A stretch of 64,000 bases of DNA from Yeguia hominis (GTDB lineage: Bacteria; Bacillota; Clostridia; Oscillospirales; Acutalibacteraceae): NCBI RefSeq assembly GCF_014384705.1, contig NZ_JACRSN010000016.1, forward strand, positions 1 through 64,000. The letters are read 5' to 3'. A program made the position numbers and the translations under genes. Positions within the stretch are counted from its first letter, which is position 1; every line of letters starts with the position of its first letter. The notes under the pieces were generated by a model. That model made no database searches and was not told the origin of the DNA. It was given only the letters and a program-made list of their open reading frames with translations. Below are positions 58,476 to 64,000 of the stretch, one piece after another.

Positions 58476-59686
58476 TGGGCACCTCCATCCCGGCCTATCG
58501 CAACCGTCTCTGTTTTTTCTCCGACAAAATCCACGCGTTCAATTCCAAGCTGCCGCGCATACGCCAAGGTTTCTTCGCGTGTTTCAAACACGGATGTTTC
58601 GCTCCGGATTCCGTTTTGTGTCAATCGGGTACTGTGCGCAAGCGCTTTCAGCTCATATCCGGGATCACCGTATACCAAAACCTTTGCCGCCGGAACTTCC
58701 GGCACCTCTCCGCGCAGCATGGCAATTCCCGCAAGCGCATCCGCATTCACTGCGAACCCGATTGCCGGCATCGGCGCACCGAACATTGCCAGCAGATTGT
58801 CATACCGTCCGCCGGAAAGGACGGCATCTCCATACTCCTCAACGTACGCGCTGAAGATAATTCCCGTGTAATAATCGATCCGCTGAACCAGACTCAAATC
58901 GACCAGAAGTTTCTGTCCCAACCCTAAGCTGGCCAGCATGGTGTATACTTCGCGCAAATAAGCAAGCGTCTTTCTGCTTTCTTCGTCGATGCAGTAGGCC
59001 TCTGCTTCTTCAAAAATTTCCTCTCCTCCAAACAGGCGGGGAAGCCGCCGCATTGCACGCACAGGCGCGGAATCCTCCAGCGAATCCAAAATGGTATTCA
59101 GCGCCGCATAGTTTTTGGACTCAATTGCCGCCCGGACATCCTCCCGCGTTTCTTCGGAAACCGGCAGATGCGCCGCCAAGGCACGGAAAAATCCCGCATG
59201 TCCAATTTCCAGCCGGAAATCCGGCGTACAGAGATTCATCGCCTCAACCGCTGCTGTAATGACCTCCAGATCCGCCCGCAATCCGCCTGCACCGAGCAGC
59301 TCCACACCGGTCTGCGTAATCTCATGGCTTCTGCCGGTTCTGCCGTGGTCATTGCGGTAAACCGGCTGTGTATAATAAAGCCGAACCGGTTTGGGCTGAT
59401 TCTGCAGGCGGGTTGCCGTCAGGCGCGCGATCGGCATGGTCAGATCCGGGCGAAAAACAACCGTGCGGCCTGCGCGGTCCGTCGCTTTATACATCTCTTC
59501 CTGCGAAATCCCCGCGCCCTCCAGCGCAAAGACATCATAAAATTCCAGACCCGGCGTGACGACCTCGTGAAATCCGCGGGAAGCAAAAAGCCCGGAAAGC
59601 TTCCGTTCCACATTGCGACGCGCAAAGCATTCTCCGAACAGGAGGTCTTTTGTCCCCTCCGGAGTAATTTTATTATATTTTTTCAT
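58472..59686 (-). CDS. hisZ: ATP phosphoribosyltransferase regulatory subunit HisZ
   Basis: A 404-residue HisRS-like protein that activates short HisG and mediates histidine feedback. It shares class II synthetase motifs (FRPDLTMPIARL, RLYYTQPVYRND, YYTGIIFSAYV) but lacks the HisRS anticodon domain. It is first in the his operon, which is otherwise fully overlapping. Confidence 0.94.
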   Translation of the reverse strand: MKKYNKITPEGTKDLLFGECFARRNVERKLSGLFASRGFHEVVTPGLEFYDVFALEGAGISQEEMYKATDRAGRTVVFRPDLTMPIARLTATRLQNQPKPVRLYYTQPVYRNDHGRTGRSHEITQTGVELLGAGGLRADLEVITAAVEAMNLCTPDFRLEIGHAGFFRALAAHLPVSEETREDVRAAIESKNYAALNTILDSLEDSAPVRAMRRLPRLFGGEEIFEEAEAYCIDEESRKTLAYLREVYTMLASLGLGQKLLVDLSLVQRIDYYTGIIFSAYVEEYGDAVLSGGRYDNLLAMFGAPMPAIGFAVNADALAGIAMLRGEVPEVPAAKVLVYGDPGYELKALAHSTRLTQNGIRSETSVFETREETLAYARQLGIERVDFVGEKTETVAIGRDGGAQ

Positions 59687-59712
59687 TGGCCGGTCACGCC
59701 CTTTCTTTTGCT

Positions 59713-59754
59713 TTAGCTTGCTAATATGCTAACATATAAAAATCTTTTTGTCAA
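59713..59754 (-). promoter_or_regulatory. his operon promoter with palindromic operator candidate
   Basis: Minus-strand TTGACA (59749-59754) with a 17-bp spacer to a weak -10 TAGCAT (59726-59731). The -10 region holds the palindrome TTAGC-TT-GCTAA (59713-59724) and a repeated TGCTAA at 59719 and 59727. Their overlap with the -10 suggests a repressor site. No T-box for histidine is visible; the leader is too short for one. Confidence 0.55.
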
Positions 59755-59760
59755 TAATAA

Positions 59761-59792
59761 AAAAACAGGGAGCAACCGGGTTGCTCCCTGCG
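59761..59792 (-). terminator. Terminator of polC
   Basis: CAGGGAGCAAC / GTTGCTCCCTG followed on the minus strand by a run of seven T. It lies immediately after the polC stop (59794) and just ahead of the his promoter. Confidence 0.88.
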
Positions 59793-59793
59793 T

Positions 59794-62700
59794 TCAGCCG
59801 AACAAACTCAGCTGGCTGCTTTGCGGCAACCCTTCCAAAGCGCCCGCATTTGCAAGTTTTTCAATTACAGCACTTGAAATCTTTGCTCTGCCCTGCAAGT
59901 CTTCGATCGATTTGTATCGTTCTCCGGAACGCGCCGCTTCGTAAAGACTATTGGCAGCGGATTCCCCGACTTCCGGCAATGCAACAAACGGCAGTCGGAT
60001 TTTTCCGTCCTCCACCAAAAATTTTCTGGAATCCGAACGATACAGATCAACCGGCAGCAGCTCGATTTTTCGCGCCAGCATCTCGTTGATAATTTGCAAA
60101 GTTGCCACCGAGGAAATTTCCTTTGCGGAAGCCTCCCGGCCTTTGTTTTTAATTTCCGCCATTCTGCGGCAAACGGCATCTTTGCCCCGAATTGCAACAT
60201 TTCCGTCAAAATCCTCGTTGCGCACCGTAAAGTACGCCGCATAGTACTCGATCGGATAATGCACCTTGTACCATCCCAGCCGCAGCGTTGCGATCATGTA
60301 GGCCGCCGCGTGCGCTTTCGGGAACATGTATTTGATTTTCATACAGGAATCAATGTACCACTCCGGCACATCATGTTCCCGCATTTCCGTCAAATACTCT
60401 TCTGTCAGCAGTTTTTTTGCCTTTCCCTTTCGGGTAATCTCCATAATTTTAAACGCGCTTTTCGGTTTAAGCCCCTTGAGCAAAAGGTAGGTCATAATAC
60501 TGTCACGCGTACCGATGACGTCCGAAATTGTGCAAACTTTGTTTTTGATCAGATCCTGCGCGTTGCCAAGCCAGACGTCCGTTCCGTGGGAAAGGCCGGA
60601 AACCTGCAAAAGATCCGAGAAGGTCTTCGGTTGGGATTCAATCAGCATCCCGCGGACAAAGCTGGTTCCAACCTCCGGCAGCGAAAAGGTGCCGGTTTCA
60701 GAATCGATATCCTCCGGCGTCACCCCGAGCGCCTTAGTCGAGGTAAACAGGGACATCACCTCCGGATCGCTCATCGAAACTTTCATAACCGGAATGCCGG
60801 TGTAGTCCTCCAAATACCGGTAAATGGTCGGCACATCGTGCCCAAGCTCATCGAGTTTGCAGAGCGTGTCATGCATCGATTTAAATTCAAAATGCGTTGT
60901 AATACTGTCGGACGTTGCGTCGTCGGCCGGGCGCTGGACCGGACAGAAATCGTAAACCTCCATCCCGCGCGGCACAACAACCATTCCGCCCGGATGTTGT
61001 CCCGTTGTGCGCTTGACACCGGTAAACCCGAGCGCCAGCCGCAGTTCTTCTGCACGGTGCAGGACAATTCCTTTTTCCTCTTCATATTTTTTTACAAAAC
61101 CAATCGCCGTTTTTTCTTTAATGGTTCCAATGGTTCCTGCTTTAAACACATTTTCACGACCGAACACTTCTTCTGTGTACCGGTGCGCCCGGGTCTGGTA
61201 TTCGCCGGAAAAGTTGAGGTCGATATCCGGAACTTTATCGCCTTCAAAGCCCAAAAATGTTTCAAACGGAATATTGTGCCCGTCACGGTCAAGCGGAATG
61301 CCGCAGTTCGGGCAGTTTTTCTGTGGAAGGTCAAACCCGGACCCCACACTACCGTCCGTGATAAACGCACTGTAATGGCACTCCGGGCAAACATAATGCG
61401 GCATCAGCGGATTTACCTCTGAAATACCCGCCATACTTGCAACAAAAGACGAACCGACCGAACCACGCGAGCCGACAAGATAGCCGTGTTCTTCAGAATT
61501 GGAAACCAGCATCTGCGCGGTCATGTACAAAACGGAATAATTATATTTATTGATTGCACCGAGCTCACGTGCAAGCCGGGTTTCGACAATCTCCGGCAGC
61601 GGATCTCCGTATTTCTTCTTGGCATTTGCCCAGCACATGCTGTTGAGCTTCTCTTCGGCGCCGTCAATCACCGGTGCATAGAGGTCCTTCGGCACCGGGA
61701 TCAAATCTTCTGTCTGTTCCGCAATCCAATTGGGATTGGTCACGACCACCTCATAGGCTTTTTCCTCACCGAGATAGGAAAATTCGTCGAGCATTTCTGC
61801 GGTTGTGCGGAAAAACAGCTTCGTCGGGACATCGTCATAATGGCCGATCATCAGCATATTCCGGTACTGCGCATCTTTTGGATCCAGAAAATGGGCATCG
61901 CAGGTTGCAACAACCGGCTTGCCGAGTTCATCCGCAATCCGGACAACGCGCCGGTTATAGTCGCGCAGCGCCTCGTCATCCGCAGCTGTGCCGTTTCGAA
62001 TCATGAAGCGGTTATTTTCAATCGGTTGGATTTCCAGATAATCGTAGAACGAAGCAATTTCCTTGACGGTCTCGTCGGACTCCCCGTTTACAATCGCACG
62101 GAAAATCTCCCCGCGTTCACACGCCCCGCCGATGATCAGCCCTTCCCGGTACTGCTCCAGAAGGCTTTTCGGAATCCGGGGCTTGCGGTAAAAATGCTCC
62201 AAATGGGAAATCGAGATCAGCCGATACAGGTTTTTCAGTCCGGCCTTATTTTTCACCAAGATTACCTGGTGGAAATACTCCAGCTTTTTGACCAGGTCTT
62301 CTCCTTCCGGAAGATTGAGTGCGACATTTCGGGCCTTGGCATCGGTATCATTGACGAAATAGGCTTCTACGCCGTAAATCATCTTCAGCTCCGCCCCGTT
62401 TTTCCGGGCGCGTTCCACCTCGTCGTGCGCATATGGAAACGCCTGTACCACGCCGTGATCGGTCACTGCAATCGCCGTATGGCCCCAGGCAACCGCACGC
62501 CGGATATAATCTTCGATCGGATTGATGCCGTCCAGTCCGGACATATTGGTGTGCAGATGCAGCTCAACCCGCTTCTTCGGCGCGTCGTCATCCACCTTAA
62601 TCTGTTCCACTGCCGCGATACTGTCCGGCCGCATGACGATTTCCCGGTCATATTTATCAAATTCCAGCGCACCGCTGACAATCACCGACATGCCTTTGGC

Positions 62701-63609
62701 AAGCGTGTCCACCGCCTTGCAGTCGTTGATATTCATCAGAAGCTTAAGCGTCATGGAAGATGAATAGTCTGTAATATTGATGGTATAAATTTTGCGCGAA
62801 CCGTCCCGGGTAATCTTCGTTTCGAGCAGGAAAATTTCTCCCCAAATCGTCACCTTGCCGTCCTCGGTAGAGACATTGGCAATCGGAGAAATTTTTCCTT
62901 TCGGCATTCTTCCGTAAATTTCGCGCGCCGTATCCGGCTGAATCGTCGGCAGCATTTCTGCGCCGCGCCGCAGGTTAATCGTCTTTGCCGTTGTCTTTCG
63001 CTGCCGTTCCTTCTTTTTTTCGGCATCGCGCATCATCGCTTCATAGTTTTCAATTTCGCCGGCAATTCTTTCCCGGCGCTTTTCTTCCGTTGCCTTTTCA
63101 ATCTGCCCGACAGACTGTTCTGTCATGCCCTCAAGAGAAACAACGCCGCCGAATTCCACCTGAAAAGTGGTTCCAAACTCCTCGCGAATCAAAGAGAGAA
63201 TCGCCCGATCCACCTTGCGGGCCTTTAAAATCTCTGCGCCGCCGTGAGAAAGCGAAACCATCAAAAGATTGCCGGAAACCGAAACTGCCGCATCTTTGAG
63301 GCTCCCGTTGATCGTTGCATCCCGTCTGCGGAGCTCTTTGACCAGTTCCGGAAAATATTCCGGAACAAACGGGCACGACGAAAACCGCGGCAAAAGCCGG
63401 ACGCGGTGCACCTGAAGTGCCGATTCTTCCAGACGCTTTTCCAAAAGAAAGAGGCTGTCTCTGGGAACCAGTGACGAAAGCGACAAGGTTCCTTCCAGCG
63501 TGCGTGTGTCCCGATTGACAGAAAGGGTTTCCACTGTCGCCTCGCAGAGTTCCGCACCCAGACCGTCCAGCGTTATGTATGCACTAAAAAGTTCGTTAAC
63601 CGTTTTCAA
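59794..63609 (-). CDS. polC: DNA polymerase III alpha subunit PolC, without exonuclease domain
   Basis: The replicative polymerase of low-GC Gram-positives. From TTG 63609 it has 1271 residues; typical PolC is about 1430-1460. In order: N-terminal region and OB fold (about 240-335), PHP part with HLHTNMSGLDG (351-361) and TDHGVVQAFP, palm with PDIDLNFSGE, the PolC zinc motif CPECHYSAF / CPNCG, and the C-terminal polymerase parts with KAHAAAYMIATLRLGWYKVHYP. The ~190-residue DnaQ-like 3'-5' exonuclease normally inserted after GVEAYxV is missing: GVEAYFVND (413-421) leads within about 25 residues to VKNKAGLKNLYRL. No DxETTG motif is present anywhere. The start is uncertain because AGAAGGA is about 14 nt from the TTG and a T-run lies there. 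Confidence 0.93.
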   Translation of the reverse strand: MKTVNELFSAYITLDGLGAELCEATVETLSVNRDTRTLEGTLSLSSLVPRDSLFLLEKRLEESALQVHRVRLLPRFSSCPFVPEYFPELVKELRRRDATINGSLKDAAVSVSGNLLMVSLSHGGAEILKARKVDRAILSLIREEFGTTFQVEFGGVVSLEGMTEQSVGQIEKATEEKRRERIAGEIENYEAMMRDAEKKKERQRKTTAKTINLRRGAEMLPTIQPDTAREIYGRMPKGKISPIANVSTEDGKVTIWGEIFLLETKITRDGSRKIYTINITDYSSSMTLKLLMNINDCKAVDTLAKGMSVIVSGALEFDKYDREIVMRPDSIAAVEQIKVDDDAPKKRVELHLHTNMSGLDGINPIEDYIRRAVAWGHTAIAVTDHGVVQAFPYAHDEVERARKNGAELKMIYGVEAYFVNDTDAKARNVALNLPEGEDLVKKLEYFHQVILVKNKAGLKNLYRLISISHLEHFYRKPRIPKSLLEQYREGLIIGGACERGEIFRAIVNGESDETVKEIASFYDYLEIQPIENNRFMIRNGTAADDEALRDYNRRVVRIADELGKPVVATCDAHFLDPKDAQYRNMLMIGHYDDVPTKLFFRTTAEMLDEFSYLGEEKAYEVVVTNPNWIAEQTEDLIPVPKDLYAPVIDGAEEKLNSMCWANAKKKYGDPLPEIVETRLARELGAINKYNYSVLYMTAQMLVSNSEEHGYLVGSRGSVGSSFVASMAGISEVNPLMPHYVCPECHYSAFITDGSVGSGFDLPQKNCPNCGIPLDRDGHNIPFETFLGFEGDKVPDIDLNFSGEYQTRAHRYTEEVFGRENVFKAGTIGTIKEKTAIGFVKKYEEEKGIVLHRAEELRLALGFTGVKRTTGQHPGGMVVVPRGMEVYDFCPVQRPADDATSDSITTHFEFKSMHDTLCKLDELGHDVPTIYRYLEDYTGIPVMKVSMSDPEVMSLFTSTKALGVTPEDIDSETGTFSLPEVGTSFVRGMLIESQPKTFSDLLQVSGLSHGTDVWLGNAQDLIKNKVCTISDVIGTRDSIMTYLLLKGLKPKSAFKIMEITRKGKAKKLLTEEYLTEMREHDVPEWYIDSCMKIKYMFPKAHAAAYMIATLRLGWYKVHYPIEYYAAYFTVRNEDFDGNVAIRGKDAVCRRMAEIKNKGREASAKEISSVATLQIINEMLARKIELLPVDLYRSDSRKFLVEDGKIRLPFVALPEVGESAANSLYEAARSGERYKSIEDLQGRAKISSAVIEKLANAGALEGLPQSSQLSLFG

Positions 63610-63653
63610 AAAAATGCAACATCCTTCTCTTTGAAATTCCCCATTGGACGCAC

Positions 63654-64000
63654 TTATCCTGCGGCGACTTCCGCAAGCAGCGCTTCCAGCAGTTCCTCTT
63701 CCGGAACTTTTTTGATGATTTTCCCCTTGCGGAATAGTAACCCGACGCCGTCTCCGCCCGCAATTCCGATATCTGCTTCCCGCGCTTCTCCCGGTCCGTT
63801 CACAACGCAGCCCATTACTGCGACCGTGAGATCTTTCGGGCACCCTGCAAGCGCAGCTTCGACTTTTTTCGCAAGCGCGATCAAATCAATTTTTGTTCTG
63901 CCGCAGGTCGGGCAGGAAACCAGCTTCACGCCGCCGCAAAGGCCAAGCGCTTTTAAAATATCTTTGCCGGCAAAAACCTCTTCCACCGGATCCGCCGTCA
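63654..64000 (-). CDS. ispG: 4-hydroxy-3-methylbut-2-enyl diphosphate synthase, C-terminal part
   Basis: IspG (GcpE) is an Fe-S enzyme of the MEP pathway. Only the last ~115 codons are in the window; the frame runs off the right edge. Cluster motifs SCPTCGRTKIDL and VMGCVVNGPGEAREADIGIAGG are clear. It ends 45 bp before polC, with which it probably shares a transcript, as in many Firmicutes. Confidence 0.95.
   Translation of the reverse strand, partial: TADPVEEVFAGKDILKALGLCGGVKLVSCPTCGRTKIDLIALAKKVEAALAGCPKDLTVAVMGCVVNGPGEAREADIGIAGGDGVGLLFRKGKIIKKVPEEELLEALLAEVAAG

Noticed and set aside
60094..62763. Plus-strand open frames of 425-442 codons
   Set aside because: They are antisense to polC and have no ribosome-binding sites or recognisable motifs.
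63610..63843. N-terminal extension of PolC by 78 residues
   Set aside because: This stretch is Arg/Gly-rich and overlaps the ispG coding end in another frame; PolC homology begins near the TTG at 63609.

Overview
The window looks like a chromosomal segment of a spore-forming, low-to-mid GC Gram-positive anaerobe of class Clostridia, probably Oscillospirales/Ruminococcaceae-like. Evidence: Gram-positive PolC, spoIIP, an IspH-ribosomal protein S1 fusion, HisZ-dependent short HisG, DUF3842 and DUF5685 proteins, and ABC sugar permeases. No species can be named from sequence alone. I saw no tRNA, rRNA or CRISPR array. Most genes are on the minus strand.

Layout. 1-4.5 kb: sulfur metabolism (metY divergent from an Rrf2/CymR-like regulator; cysK-mnmA). 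4.6-8.7 kb: response regulator, sensor kinase and HtrA-like protease in one operon (CssRS-HtrA-like). 8.8-14.8 kb: the spoIIP-lepA-hemW neighbourhood known from Bacillus, here interrupted by a 111-residue protein, a PEPTP-repeat surface protein and a 450-bp array of 97-bp tandem repeats. 15.0-16.4 kb: citrate synthase.

16.6-29.8 kb is a foreign, visibly AT-rich island bounded by two oppositely oriented, both defective IS256-family copies, with a ~100-bp direct repeat of chromosomal sequence just outside them. It carries a YesN/YesM-type two-component system, an iron alcohol dehydrogenase, a YczE-like membrane protein, a CUT1 sugar ABC importer without its ATPase, an intracellular GH63/MGH1-like glycosidase and a metal-dependent cyclase. 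Gene remnants (a frameshifted bioY 5' end and an unidentified 3' fragment) lie next to the IS copies. The likely logic is sensing, import and intracellular hydrolysis of a small glycoside, but the substrate is unknown.

30-33.8 kb: TPM protein, LemA, TelA and XpaC (envelope/toxic-anion cluster). 34-40.1 kb: rpiR-baiN-cmk-plsC-plsC-ispH/rpsA operon. 40.4-44.1 kb: DUF3842, folD, a membrane protein, a J-domain protein with a Cys-rich tail, and DUF5685. 44.3-49.1 kb: uvrBA with a LexA-type box. 49.3-53.3 kb: radC, an RluA-family synthase, DUF1284, and bioY-birA with a BirA-type operator. 53.4-59.7 kb: histidine operon hisZGDCB-[hisA-hisI fusion]-hisE, lacking hisH and hisF. 59.8-64 kb: ispG (cut by the window end) and a polC whose product lacks the usual inserted 3'-5' exonuclease domain.

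Most notable: the exonuclease-less PolC, the his operon without hisHF, the 97-bp higher-order tandem array in front of lepA, and the IS256-bounded island with its duplicated flank.
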